Positions 50,258-59,492 of a stretch of DNA of 64,000 bases are shown piece after piece. The notes beneath the pieces were generated by a model, which was not told the DNA's origin, did not search any database, and saw only the letters and a program-made list of their open reading frames with translations. This DNA comes from Sphingobacterium spiritivorum (GTDB lineage Bacteria; Bacteroidota; Bacteroidia; Sphingobacteriales; Sphingobacteriaceae): the NCBI RefSeq assembly GCF_016724845.1, contig NZ_CP068082.1, positions 4,774,001-4,838,000 of the forward strand. Direction: 5' to 3'. The number at the start of each line of letters is the position of its first letter. The first letter of the stretch is position 1. The position numbers were made by a program, and so were the translations under genes.

Positions 50258-51502
50258 TTAAGCCACATTTTCGATAATCAGCGCACCGACAGTCAGATTG
50301 GTTCGCGGATCAATCAAGATTGCACGGGCATTTGCAGGATTATCAGATGCGCGGTCAAAAATAATATCCTCAGCAGCTTTTACTTCCACTTTTCCGATAT
50401 CATTGAGTTTGATCGGTTCATTGTACAAATATTCCTGCGTATTGATATCAATCTTATGCAGCACATCCTGAATCTTGACTTTAGTCAGTTTGCTGTGATA
50501 CTGTATCAAATATACCTGAGCGGTATCCAGCGGTTTGTTGTCAAACCAGCAGATGTTTGCTTCAAACTGTCGTTCGGCCAGAGCCGGATTTTCTGCAGAA
50601 ACAATAATATCTCCACGGCTAATATCCACATCATCAGCAAGATGCACAATTACAGATTGTCCGTTTTCAGCCTTCTCAAGATGTTTTCCATTCAATTCAA
50701 TCGCTTTAATACTACTCTCTGTACCTGAAGGCAGGATCAACACTTTATCGCCAACCGACAGCCCCTCTCCCACTACTCTTCCCGCATAGCCGCGGTAATC
50801 GTGCAATTCTTCCGTCTGCGGACGAACAATCCATTGTACCGGAAACCGCCAGTTTTCATTTGTATTTTCCTCAAATTCAACCGATTCCAGATAATCCAGC
50901 AAAGACGGGCCGTCATACCAGTTCATTCGGGTTGACTTATGAACGATATTATCGCCTTTTAAGGCCGATACCGGTAGATAGTCCACATGCGTCAATCCCA
51001 ATTTTTGAGCCAGTTGTTCGTAGTCATGCTTTATATTTTCAAATACATCCTGCTCATACTCCACCATATCCATTTTATTGACGCATACCAGGACCTTTTT
51101 CAGAGATAATAATTTAGCCAAAAAAGAATGGCGCTTTGTTTGTTCAATAACACCTTTGCGGGCATCAATCAATACAATAATCAGATCCGAATTAGACGCT
51201 CCGGTTACCATGTTGCGGGTATATTGAATATGTCCGGGAGCATCGGCGATAATGAATTTACGGTTTTCCGTTTGAAAATATTTGTAGGCCACATCTATAG
51301 TGATGCCCTGTTCACGTTCCGCTTTCAGTCCGTCAGTCAGAATCGCCAGATCCACTGTTCCGTCATCATTCTTACGATTCGCTTTCTGAATAGCTTCCAG
51401 CTGATCGTCTAATATAGAGTCTGTATCATAAAGCAGGCGTCCGATCAGCGTACTTTTGCCGTCATCAACAGATCCTGCTGTTATAAACTTAAGTATATTC
51501 AT
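50258..51502 (-). CDS. cysN: Sulfate adenylyltransferase subunit 1 (ATP sulfurylase GTPase)
   Basis: 414 residues from the ATG at 51502. The frame is open to 51688, but that would overlap cysD, and the family begins MNILKFITAGSVDDGKSTLIGRLLYD. GTPase motifs: GSVDDGKST (P loop), DAPGHIQYTRNMVTG (G3) and NKMD (G4), followed by EF-Tu-like domains (VVGEGLSVGDKVLILPSG). Couples GTP hydrolysis to APS synthesis by CysD. No APS kinase (CysC) domain is fused at the C-terminus, which fits the APS-reductase route encoded upstream. Last gene of the operon. Confidence 0.95.
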   Translation of the reverse strand: MNILKFITAGSVDDGKSTLIGRLLYDTDSILDDQLEAIQKANRKNDDGTVDLAILTDGLKAEREQGITIDVAYKYFQTENRKFIIADAPGHIQYTRNMVTGASNSDLIIVLIDARKGVIEQTKRHSFLAKLLSLKKVLVCVNKMDMVEYEQDVFENIKHDYEQLAQKLGLTHVDYLPVSALKGDNIVHKSTRMNWYDGPSLLDYLESVEFEENTNENWRFPVQWIVRPQTEELHDYRGYAGRVVGEGLSVGDKVLILPSGTESSIKAIELNGKHLEKAENGQSVIVHLADDVDISRGDIIVSAENPALAERQFEANICWFDNKPLDTAQVYLIQYHSKLTKVKIQDVLHKIDINTQEYLYNEPIKLNDIGKVEVKAAEDIIFDRASDNPANARAILIDPRTNLTVGALIIENVA

Positions 51503-51572
51503 TTTAGTAATTTGCTTGAGATTTGAATAATTTATACCATCTGAAATAAGGTCGGGTCTATCTTTAATCTCC

Positions 51573-52463
51573 TTAAAAATATCCTGCTTTCTTACGGTCT
51601 TCCATTGCTGCCTCGGAGACTTTGTCATCCATACGCGCTCCGCGTTCACTGACAGTAGACGCTTTGATTTCAGCAATAATATCATCAAGTTCCACCGCTT
51701 TGGAATCTACAGCAGCCGTACAGGTCATATCACCTACAGTTCTGAATCTTACAGACTTACGCTCTACTACATCTTCCTCATCAATATGCAGGAAAGATGC
51801 TGCTGCCATCAGTTGTCCGTTGCGTGTCACGACATCTCTTTCATGGCTGAAATAGATACTTGGCAAGGCTATATTTTCACGTTTGATATAATTCCACACA
51901 TCCAGTTCCGTCCAGTTTGAAATCGGAAATACCCGTACATTTTCCCCTTTATGAATCTTTCCGTTCAGGATATTCCACAGCTCCGGACGCTGGCGTTTCG
52001 GATCCCATTGTCCGAACTCGTCCCGTACCGAAAATATGCGTTCTTTTGCTCTTGCCTTCTCCTCATCCCTTCTGGCTCCTCCTATACAGGCATCAAACTG
52101 ATATTTTTCTATTGTATCCAGTAAAGTGACCGTCTGAAGGGCATTACGGCTGGCATTTTTACCTTTCTGCTCCACCACTTTGCCTGCATCAATACTGTCT
52201 TGTACATATCCTACAATAAGTTTTTCACCCAATTCATTAATCAGCCAGTCACGGTATTCAATGGTTTCGGGGAAGTTGTGTCCTGTATCAATATGTACCA
52301 GCGGAAAAGGAAATCTTCCTGGTCTGAAGGCCTTTTTGGCTAAATGTACCAGCGTGATTGAATCTTTTCCTCCGGAGAATAGCAGCGCAGGATTCTCAAA
52401 TTGACCTGCCACTTCACGCAGGATATAAATGGCTTCTGCCTCCAAATGATCTAAATAATCCAT
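51573..52463 (-). CDS. cysD: Sulfate adenylyltransferase subunit 2
   Basis: 296 residues; E. coli CysD has 302. Catalytic ATP-sulfurylase subunit making APS from sulfate and ATP. PP-loop motif PALLFSGGKDSITLVHLA near residue 25, then HIDTGHNFPETIEYRDWL, CIGGARRDEEKARAKERIFS and FPISNWTELDVWNYI. Lies 13 bp after cysH and 70 bp before cysN on the same strand. Confidence 0.96.
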   Translation of the reverse strand: MDYLDHLEAEAIYILREVAGQFENPALLFSGGKDSITLVHLAKKAFRPGRFPFPLVHIDTGHNFPETIEYRDWLINELGEKLIVGYVQDSIDAGKVVEQKGKNASRNALQTVTLLDTIEKYQFDACIGGARRDEEKARAKERIFSVRDEFGQWDPKRQRPELWNILNGKIHKGENVRVFPISNWTELDVWNYIKRENIALPSIYFSHERDVVTRNGQLMAAASFLHIDEEDVVERKSVRFRTVGDMTCTAAVDSKAVELDDIIAEIKASTVSERGARMDDKVSEAAMEDRKKAGYF

Positions 52464-52476
52464 CTATGCTACTTTG

Positions 52477-53178
52477 TTATTTTGTTGTAATATGTAATCC
52501 ACACTCTTTCTTACTCTGATCTTCCCACCACCAGCGTCCGGCTCTGAAGTCTTCACCTTCCTGTACCGCACGTGTGCAGGGCTGGCAGCCTATGCTCGGA
52601 AATCCCTTGTCATGCAGGCTGTTATACGGAATATGCTCCGTTTTGACATACTGTTTTACCTGATCAAAACTCCAGTCAAACAAGGGGTGCACTTTTATAA
52701 TCTGATTGACTTCATCATACTCTACAAAGTCCATATCATGCCGATTCGGCGATTGCTCAGCACGTATACCAGTCACCCATATCTTATAACCGGCCAATGC
52801 CCGGCGTAAAGGTTCAATTTTGCGGATATGACAACACTGTTTGCGGTTGTCTACCGATTCATAAAAAGCATTAGGTCCTTTGGACGAAACAAACTCCTGC
52901 AGCAATTCTTCATTGGGCGCATACGCGCGTATAGGTAATCCTAATCTATCCAGCGTACGGCTCCAAAGTGAATATGTCTCTTTAAACAATCGTCCCGTAT
53001 CCAATGTAAATACCTGAATATCCAGATGATTCTGTCCGATCCATTCTGTGATAATCTGATCCTCAATTCCGAATGAAGTAGAAAACACAACCTTTCCGGG
53101 GTACTGTATGCTCAGCTCACGAAGCAACTCCGCACCCTCTTTTCCTCCTAATGCTGCTTTTATCGTATTAGTATCCAT
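52477..53178 (-). CDS. cysH: APS reductase (assimilatory, [4Fe-4S] type)
   Basis: 233 residues from the ATG at 53178. PAPS/APS reductase fold: VVFSTSFGIEDQIITEW, DTGRLFKETY, and the catalytic Cys near the C-terminus (KECGLH). It also has KQCCHIRKIEPL and IGCQPCTRAV, the CC...CxxC set that binds a 4Fe-4S cluster and marks APS-using enzymes rather than the PAPS-using E. coli type. Reduces APS to sulfite with thioredoxin. Overlaps the siroheme gene by 11 bp. Confidence 0.95.
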   Translation of the reverse strand: MDTNTIKAALGGKEGAELLRELSIQYPGKVVFSTSFGIEDQIITEWIGQNHLDIQVFTLDTGRLFKETYSLWSRTLDRLGLPIRAYAPNEELLQEFVSSKGPNAFYESVDNRKQCCHIRKIEPLRRALAGYKIWVTGIRAEQSPNRHDMDFVEYDEVNQIIKVHPLFDWSFDQVKQYVKTEHIPYNSLHDKGFPSIGCQPCTRAVQEGEDFRAGRWWWEDQSKKECGLHITTK

Positions 53179-53749
53179 CCTGTTCAATCAAACTTTTAGT
53201 GTGTTCGTTCAGTGTTTTGACTTTATATTCAAAGTCACCCTTCAGTTTATCCCGCAACTGGCTCATCAGTTCCAGTGTTTCATCAATTTCCTCCGGCAAA
53301 AGATCCTGTAAGAGATCCTTTACTCTTTTAGCGATTGTAGGAGACTTTCCATTCGTAGAAATAGCCACCTTGAGGTTTCCCTTTCGCACAATAGATCCGA
53401 GGTAGAAATCACATAAAGCCGGCTTATCTGCTGCATTAAGTAAAATATTCTGCTGTTGGGTCAATACCCGGATTTCTTCATTCAGTTCCGGATTATTGGT
53501 TGCCGAGATCACCAGTTGTTTATCCTGTAAGTCTGCAGCGACAAATTCACGCTCAAATAGCTCTACATGAGGATAAGCTGCAGCCAGTGACTTCAGTTCA
53601 GTCTTAATCTCTTTACCTACAATAGTAAGCTGTACCTGGCTGTCCTGTGCTGTAAGTGCCTGAAATTTTTCAAGTGCCACAGTACCTCCGCCTACCAAAA
53701 GGGTACGGATCTGATTAAGCTTGATAAATATAGGAAACAGTGTATTCAT
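53168..53749 (-). CDS. Precorrin-2 dehydrogenase / sirohydrochlorin ferrochelatase (CysG N-domain, Met8-like)
   Basis: 193 residues. Dinucleotide motif TLLVGGGTVALEKFQALTAQDSQVQLTIVG, followed by NPELNEEIRVLTQQQNILLNAADKPALCDFYLGSIVRKGNLKVAISTNGKSPTIAKRVK, as in Met8p/CysG-N. Oxidises precorrin-2 and inserts iron to make siroheme, the prosthetic group of sulfite reductase. Its stop codon lies 10 bp inside the cysH reading frame, and its start adjoins the SUMT stop directly. Confidence 0.92.
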   Translation of the reverse strand: MNTLFPIFIKLNQIRTLLVGGGTVALEKFQALTAQDSQVQLTIVGKEIKTELKSLAAAYPHVELFEREFVAADLQDKQLVISATNNPELNEEIRVLTQQQNILLNAADKPALCDFYLGSIVRKGNLKVAISTNGKSPTIAKRVKDLLQDLLPEEIDETLELMSQLRDKLKGDFEYKVKTLNEHTKSLIEQDGY

Positions 53750-54508
53750 TTACAATGCCAATGCTTGTTCTTTGATCTTGTTAAATTCACGGTGTTTGGC
53801 CACGACCTCACCCAATACAATAATGGCCGGTACACCGATACGGCGTTCCTGCGATTCATCCAGAATATCGTCAATCGTGCCTAATACCACTTTTTCGTTG
53901 GGTAGGGATCCGTTCTGGATTAATGCAACAGGGAGGTCACCTCTGTTGTGGCGTTGATAGAGTGCTACAATCTCCCTGAGCTTGCCATACCCCATTAGCA
54001 CGACTACAGTCGCATTAGAGCGTACCGCCAGTTCGAGATCAGAAGACATCGATCCGTCAGATTTCGCACCAGTAATTACCCAGAAACTTTCGCTTATACC
54101 TCTGTATGTCAAAGGAATCTGCTGTAATCCGGTCAGTCCGATAGAAGACGATATGCCCGGAATAACTTCAGTCTCTATATTATGCTCACGTAAGAAATCA
54201 ATTTCTTCGCCACCTCTTCCGAATACAAAAGGATCGCCACCTTTGAGACGGACAACGTTTCCATAATTGACGGCATAGTCCACAAGTAAGCGGTTTATTT
54301 CATCCTGAGAGGCCGAAAGTTGTTCAGCCCGCTTACCTACATATATTTTGACGCAGTCTAGCCGTGCGTGATCCAGCAGCTCTCCGCTGATTAATGCATC
54401 ATACAGAATGACATTGGCATGCTGAATCGCTTTTAATCCTTTGACACTGATCAAATCCGGATCTCCGGGGCCGGCACCCACTAAGGTAACTTTTGCTTGT
54501 CTGTTCAT
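53750..54508 (-). CDS. cobA: Uroporphyrinogen-III C-methyltransferase (SUMT)
   Basis: 252 residues. SUMT landmarks: VTLVGAGPGDPDLISVKGLKAI (N-terminal), VRLKGGDPFVFGRGGEEIDFL, VIPGISSSIG and VVLMGYGKLREIVAL. Transfers two methyl groups from S-adenosylmethionine to uroporphyrinogen III to give precorrin-2, the first siroheme-specific step. Directly adjoins the CysG-N gene (one base apart) and follows the sulfite reductase by 10 bp. Confidence 0.95.
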   Translation of the reverse strand: MNRQAKVTLVGAGPGDPDLISVKGLKAIQHANVILYDALISGELLDHARLDCVKIYVGKRAEQLSASQDEINRLLVDYAVNYGNVVRLKGGDPFVFGRGGEEIDFLREHNIETEVIPGISSSIGLTGLQQIPLTYRGISESFWVITGAKSDGSMSSDLELAVRSNATVVVLMGYGKLREIVALYQRHNRGDLPVALIQNGSLPNEKVVLGTIDDILDESQERRIGVPAIIVLGEVVAKHREFNKIKEQALAL

Positions 54509-54518
54509 GTGCTCCCTC

Positions 54519-56630
54519 TTAACTTTCTTGTACCTGTTGTATTAAATTCTTTTTGGTGTATACTTCATTGAAAAAGGCTACTGAACGAGCCATATAAGCT
54601 TTAGCGAATGCCTGTCCGGGTTCATTTTTACTGATCTGAAGCACCGTATCTGCAAATGAGGGTTCAAACTGATATTCGCCAGCCTCTACAAAGTGGGTGT
54701 CAAACTCCTGAATCACGGCGTTCTGCGTACTTACATTGATTCCTTTTTCTAATAATAAAGCTTTGGCACATTGTACAAAGGCATTGTATGCATGATAAAT
54801 TGAATCTGCATATTTATCTTCTGCATAGGCTGATCTGGCCCATGTTATTTTTTCCTCCGCTTCATATATAAGAGTAGCCACAAGATCTATCACCACACCG
54901 GCACATTCTCCTACACCTATAGCTGTAGCGAATGTCTCCTGATGCCCCCAGTCTATGTATTCATCATCAGACAAATTAGTCAGATCTGAAAGTGGTTTTA
55001 ACAGCGTATAGAAGTAATTCTTACCCTGACGATCATAGTAAGCGTGAAAATCCTCTTCTCCGATTGCTTCCTTTTTATAATCATTCAATACCAGATCCAC
55101 CACATGCAGAACACGTTTGGTTGGCACTTTAATAATGCGTTCTGCGACCCTTCCGAAGCCGTCGCCAACAGTTCCACCTCCGATCATAACCTGAGCAGCA
55201 GGAACGACTTTGCCATTCGCTTTTACAGAACTGCCATGAAATCCTATATGCGCCAGACCATGCTGACCACAGGAATTCATACAGCCTGATATTTTGATTT
55301 TCAACCTGCGGTTATAGATAAAATCCTGATGAAATTCCTGTATATAGGTTTCGATAACCCGTGCCATTTCAGTACTGTTGGAAATACCCAGATTACAGGT
55401 ATCTGTACCGGGGCACGTCGTCACATCTGCCGTGCTTTCAAATCCCGGAGAAGCCAGTTCCAACCGGGTTAGCAAATTGAAAATATGGGGCAAAGATGCT
55501 GCTGTAGCATACTTCAACAGCAAACCCTGATTCTGTGTAATACGGATATCATCTGCAATCAGTCCGCGTAAGCCTTCGATCAGTTTCCTGGATTTGGCAG
55601 TAGGCAGATCCCCGGTGGATACTTTTACAAACACTCCGTAATAGCCTTCCTGTTTCTGCGCAAAAGTATTGGTCTCTTTCCAAAGCACATAAGCTTCTGA
55701 ATCACTAAGATCAATTGCTGCCAATGCACTTGTATCCGGAGCTTCAGGCTGTACTATACGCGTCCGGTCTACATCGTAGCGTTTTACCTTATTTGCGATT
55801 TTCTCCTCTTCGATCAGGCGAATTACTTCTTCCAGACCCAGTTTCTGGATCAGGTATTTAAAGCGTGCCTTATTACGATTGTTGCGTTCGCCATGGCGGT
55901 CAAATACACGCAATGTCGCTTCTATATAAGGGATAAGTTCTTCTTCAGGCAGAAATTCATTGGTGATACTCGCCAGAAAAGGCTGTGAACCCAATCCTCC
56001 GCCAAGCATAACTTTGAATCCGCGGATTTCTTTCCCGTCGATAGTTTTGATTTTAGGAATGAACCCAAGGTCATGTATATATGAGAATGCGGTATCATCT
56101 TCTCCGGAAGAAAAGGACATTTTAAATTTACGTCCCATTTCGGCACATACCGGATTGCGTAAGAAATACTCGAAAGTCGCGTGTGCATAAGGCGATACAT
56201 CAAACGGTTCATTCGGGTCGATACCCGCAGTGGCTGATGCCGTGACATTACGTACCGTATTTCCACAGGCTTCACGAAGTGTAATATCATCTTCCGCTAA
56301 TTTGGCCCACAATTCAGGTGTACGGTCCAGACTTACATAATGGATCTGTATATCCTGACGTGTTGTAAAGTGCAGATTACGGCTGGCATACTCATCTGAA
56401 ATATCTGCTATTTTGAGAATCTGCTTAAAAGTAACCTTACCAAACGGCAACTTGATCCGCACCATCTGTACACCAGGCTGACGCTGTCCATAAACTCCCC
56501 TGGCAAGGCGAAGAGATCTGAATTTTTCTTCCGGCAATTTGCCTTCTTTAAACAGACGAATCTTCTTTTCAAGATCAATAATCTCTTGCTCCACTACGGG
56601 ATTCTCTAATTCTGTACGGAAACTTTGCAT
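54519..56630 (-). CDS. cysI: Sulfite reductase hemoprotein (CysI/ferredoxin type) fused to a C-terminal HEPN-like domain
   Basis: 703 residues. Residues ~1-560 are siroheme/4Fe-4S sulfite reductase: two ferredoxin-like half-domains (GVQMVRIKLPFGKVTFKQILKIADI; IRITQNQGLLLKY) and cluster ligands TCPGTDTCNLG and SGCMNSCGQHGLAHIG. Residues ~585-695 (YADSIYHAYNAFVQCAKALLLEKG, ...FAKAYMARSVAFFNEVYTKK) read as a HEPN four-helix domain, without the RNase-type RxxxxH motif. The reductase makes sulfide from sulfite; the role of the HEPN part is unknown. First gene of the operon with a TACATTTG element 45 bp upstream. Confidence 0.92.
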   Translation of the reverse strand: MQSFRTELENPVVEQEIIDLEKKIRLFKEGKLPEEKFRSLRLARGVYGQRQPGVQMVRIKLPFGKVTFKQILKIADISDEYASRNLHFTTRQDIQIHYVSLDRTPELWAKLAEDDITLREACGNTVRNVTASATAGIDPNEPFDVSPYAHATFEYFLRNPVCAEMGRKFKMSFSSGEDDTAFSYIHDLGFIPKIKTIDGKEIRGFKVMLGGGLGSQPFLASITNEFLPEEELIPYIEATLRVFDRHGERNNRNKARFKYLIQKLGLEEVIRLIEEEKIANKVKRYDVDRTRIVQPEAPDTSALAAIDLSDSEAYVLWKETNTFAQKQEGYYGVFVKVSTGDLPTAKSRKLIEGLRGLIADDIRITQNQGLLLKYATAASLPHIFNLLTRLELASPGFESTADVTTCPGTDTCNLGISNSTEMARVIETYIQEFHQDFIYNRRLKIKISGCMNSCGQHGLAHIGFHGSSVKANGKVVPAAQVMIGGGTVGDGFGRVAERIIKVPTKRVLHVVDLVLNDYKKEAIGEEDFHAYYDRQGKNYFYTLLKPLSDLTNLSDDEYIDWGHQETFATAIGVGECAGVVIDLVATLIYEAEEKITWARSAYAEDKYADSIYHAYNAFVQCAKALLLEKGINVSTQNAVIQEFDTHFVEAGEYQFEPSFADTVLQISKNEPGQAFAKAYMARSVAFFNEVYTKKNLIQQVQES

Positions 56631-56674
56631 ACACTTAATGATTTATTCTTTGGTCTTCATGACTGATGACGGAT

Positions 56675-56682
56675 CAAATGTA
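56675..56682 (-). promoter_or_regulatory. Candidate -7 element of the cys operon
   Basis: TACATTTG on the minus strand, ending 44 bp before the cysI start. No clear -33 element at 19 bases, so a positive regulator may be needed. Confidence 0.45.
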
Positions 56683-56724
56683 AAAATAATTTTTTTAAAA
56701 CCTATAATATCTACCAATTTAATA

Positions 56725-56732
56725 TATATTTG
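56725..56732 (+). promoter_or_regulatory. Candidate -7 element of the Pst-like transporter operon
   Basis: TATATTTG, 43 bp before the ATG at 56776; no clear -33 element. It mirrors the arrangement for the cys operon on the other strand, which fits shared control from the 145-bp gap. Confidence 0.45.
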
Positions 56733-56775
56733 TCATTATAAAATTTACAAGAGTATTTCTATAGACTTTAAGTAG

Positions 56776-57747
56776 ATGCCATTTAAGACAAATAAAACTC
56801 TAATTTTAAGCATATTAACACTGATTTTATCGTATTCCTGTGCCCCAAAAGTAAAAGACGGATATAGTGAAGAGAGAGGTTACGAAGGAAATATTTCTAT
56901 TTCCGGAGCCTTTGCGCTCTACCCTCTCGCTGTTATATGGAGTGAGGATTTCAAAAAAATACATCCCAATGTCCGGTTTAATATTTCTGCCGGTGGTGCC
57001 GGCAAGGGAATCGCCGATGCGCTGACCGGAATGGTTGACATCGGACTGATTTCCAGAGATCTGCATCCTCAGGAAATTGAACGTGGAGCATTTCCGATAG
57101 ATGTTGCCAAAGACGCGGTTATCTGTACTATCAACAGTAAAAATCCAAATTATCAAAAGTTAATCAACAGAGGACTGACTAAAAAGGAACTCGAAGATCT
57201 GTTTATTAATCAAAAATATAAAAGATGGAACGATATCGACCCTGCATTCACCGCAGATCCTATCGTGATATATGTGCGGTCGGATGCAGCGGGTGCTGCA
57301 GAAACCTGGGCTAATTTTTTCGGGCATAAGCAGGAAGATCTGAAAGGAGTAGGAATTTTCGGAGATCCCGGTATTGCTCAGGCTATCAAAGATGATCCGA
57401 ATGCTATAGGATTTAATAATATCAACTATGTGTATGATCTCAAAACGAAAAAGACAGCAGATCGGATCGATGTGCTGCCGTTGGATCTGAATGCAAACGG
57501 GAAGATTGACACAGAGGAAAGCTTCTACACGAATATAGATGACCTGACAGAAGCCGTGGCGCTGAATAAGTACCCCTCACCTCCTGCCCGTAGCCTTTCA
57601 TTTGTCACACATGGCAAACCAAAATCTTTGCTCTTGAAAAAATTCATCTCTTTTGTATTGGAGAAACAGCAGCAAAGTATCCTGCTGGAGAATGGGTATG
57701 TACCCTTGCACGAAGATATAATCGCTGGTGAACTGAAAAAACTTTAA
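56776..57747 (+). CDS. PstS-like ABC transporter substrate-binding lipoprotein
   Basis: 323 residues. Lipobox LTLILSYSC-APK. PBP-like fold of PstS: ISISGAFALYPLAVIWSEDFKKIHPNVRFNISAGGAGKGIADALTGMVDIGLISRDLHPQE, then KKELEDLFI, VYVRSDAAGAAETWANFFG and AIGFNNINYVYD. Binds an oxyanion in the periplasm. Related to phosphate-binding PstS, but divergent from the sulfate-assimilation operon, with no phoU nearby, so sulfate is a strong alternative. First gene of a four-gene operon. Confidence 0.88.
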   Translation: MPFKTNKTLILSILTLILSYSCAPKVKDGYSEERGYEGNISISGAFALYPLAVIWSEDFKKIHPNVRFNISAGGAGKGIADALTGMVDIGLISRDLHPQEIERGAFPIDVAKDAVICTINSKNPNYQKLINRGLTKKELEDLFINQKYKRWNDIDPAFTADPIVIYVRSDAAGAAETWANFFGHKQEDLKGVGIFGDPGIAQAIKDDPNAIGFNNINYVYDLKTKKTADRIDVLPLDLNANGKIDTEESFYTNIDDLTEAVALNKYPSPPARSLSFVTHGKPKSLLLKKFISFVLEKQQQSILLENGYVPLHEDIIAGELKKL

Positions 57748-57748
57748 C

Positions 57749-58645
57749 ATGCTTATTAATAGAATACTTAAAGATAAAATAATACAAAAATCCACATTAG
57801 TACTGCTCATAGCCTCTATCTCTGTAGTAGCACTTATTGGTATCGGATTGGCTGTTAAATCTGTACCGCTGTTTGAATCGACCAGCGTTGTCTCTCTCCT
57901 GACGCAGAAAGTATGGTCTCCGATGAAAGGTTTTTTTGGTTTTTTACCTTTTATTATGGGGACATTATCCGTCACCATTATTGCGGTACTTGTGGCTGCT
58001 CCTCTGTGTATTCTGACAGCAGTATACCTTACGGAATACGCCGGCAAATCATTGAGAAATATGATGCTGCCTCTGGTAAATGTTCTTGCAGCCATTCCTC
58101 CTGTGCTGTACGGAGTATGGGGCGTGCTCTTTATCGTTCCCGCGGTACAGGATTATATTGCCCCAATATTCGGTGTCACGACTTCCGGCTATACCGTATT
58201 GTCCGGCGGGCTGGTACTGGCAGTCATGATCTTTCCGATCATGATCAGTATAATGGTGGAAGTCCTGCAGACTATACCTTATGAGTTGAAATCTGCATCC
58301 ATGTCTTTAGGCGCAACGAAATGGGAAACCATCCAAAAGGTCGTATTAATAAAAGCGAAGCCCGGTATTTTTGCAGCCACAGTACTGGCTGTCTCCAGGG
58401 CTTTCGGCGAAACAGTCGCTGTACTCATGGTGTGCGGAAATGTACCCAAAATACCCACATCCATATTCGACGCCGGATACCCTATACCTGCGCTGATCGC
58501 CAATAACTTTGGAGAGATGATGTCTATTCCGTTATACGACTCCGCTCTGATGTTTGCCGCCTTACTATTATTTGTAATTATTTTTGGGTTCAATCTGATA
58601 TCAAGACTGATCCTCAACAAACTGGAGGGAAAATACAATGGCTAA
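57749..58645 (+). CDS. PstC-like ABC transporter permease
   Basis: 298 residues with six predicted transmembrane helices and the PstC-type EAA loop PYELKSASMSLGATKWETIQKVVLIKAKPGIFAA; AFGETVAVLMVCGN follows, as in PstC/PstA proteins. Forms the channel together with the next gene product. Starts one base after the pstS-like stop, and overlaps the next gene by 8 bp. Confidence 0.9.
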   Translation: MLINRILKDKIIQKSTLVLLIASISVVALIGIGLAVKSVPLFESTSVVSLLTQKVWSPMKGFFGFLPFIMGTLSVTIIAVLVAAPLCILTAVYLTEYAGKSLRNMMLPLVNVLAAIPPVLYGVWGVLFIVPAVQDYIAPIFGVTTSGYTVLSGGLVLAVMIFPIMISIMVEVLQTIPYELKSASMSLGATKWETIQKVVLIKAKPGIFAATVLAVSRAFGETVAVLMVCGNVPKIPTSIFDAGYPIPALIANNFGEMMSIPLYDSALMFAALLLFVIIFGFNLISRLILNKLEGKYNG

Positions 58646-59492
58646 TGTAAAAACCAGATTATTCAAAGAGCAGGTTGCAAAGACTCTTATGCGTCTTTCC
58701 GGAATGGCCGTCACAGGTTCGCTATTCTTTATTCTGGGAACGATATTATACAAAGGCTTGCCTTATATCTCGTGGGATATGATTACTCAGGTACCAAAAG
58801 GCGGCTTTTATATTGGCAAGGAAGGTGGAATTCTGAATGCAATACTGGGCTCACTTTATCTGGCCGGTGCAGCGACCCTGCTATCTACACTTATCGGCAT
58901 TCCTATTGCCATTTATCTGAATATATATGTCCGTAGCGGTTCAAAACTGGCGCAACTGTCCAAATTACTATTTGATGTATTATTCGGAATCCCATCCATT
59001 GTGTACGGAGCAGTAGCCTTTAGCCTGATGGTGTGGCTTGGCATTCGCGCTTCTCTGCTGGGCGGAATTATTACGATTACATTGCTGACTATTCCTATAG
59101 TCGTCCGCACTGTGGATGAACTTATCAAAACAATTCCCGGAGACCTGAAACATGTCACCTTGTCACTGGGCACGACACGCTGGGAGGTAGCAAAAATATT
59201 TATCCGCTACATCAGACCCGGAATACTGACCGCTATTTTATTAGCCTTCGGACGCTCCATCGGAGATGTAGCAGGCGTACTCTTAACAACAGGCTTCAGC
59301 GACAATCTGCCTAAATATATTGACGAACCTGCGGCAACACTTCCGCTGGCTATATTTTTTCAATTGAGCAGTCCCATTCCTGAAGTTCAGGGACGGGCAT
59401 ATGCCTCTGCGCTTATTTTATCATTGATCATCTTAATCATCGTGTTATGCACTCATATCCTTCAATCGAAACAGAAGAAACACAAAATATAA
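58638..59492 (+). CDS. PstA-like ABC transporter permease
   Basis: 284 residues, six transmembrane helices. EAA loop TIPGDLKHVTLSLGTTRWEVAKIFIRYIRPGILTAI and AFGRSIGDVAGVLLTTG. Substrate translocation partner of the PstC-like protein. Overlaps the previous gene by 8 bp and the ATPase gene by 46 bp, so translation is coupled. Confidence 0.9.
   Translation: MANVKTRLFKEQVAKTLMRLSGMAVTGSLFFILGTILYKGLPYISWDMITQVPKGGFYIGKEGGILNAILGSLYLAGAATLLSTLIGIPIAIYLNIYVRSGSKLAQLSKLLFDVLFGIPSIVYGAVAFSLMVWLGIRASLLGGIITITLLTIPIVVRTVDELIKTIPGDLKHVTLSLGTTRWEVAKIFIRYIRPGILTAILLAFGRSIGDVAGVLLTTGFSDNLPKYIDEPAATLPLAIFFQLSSPIPEVQGRAYASALILSLIILIIVLCTHILQSKQKKHKI

Noticed and set aside
50258..51688. Longer form of cysN
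   Set aside because: Would overlap cysD by over 100 bases and add 62 residues not found in the family; ATG at 51502 fits.
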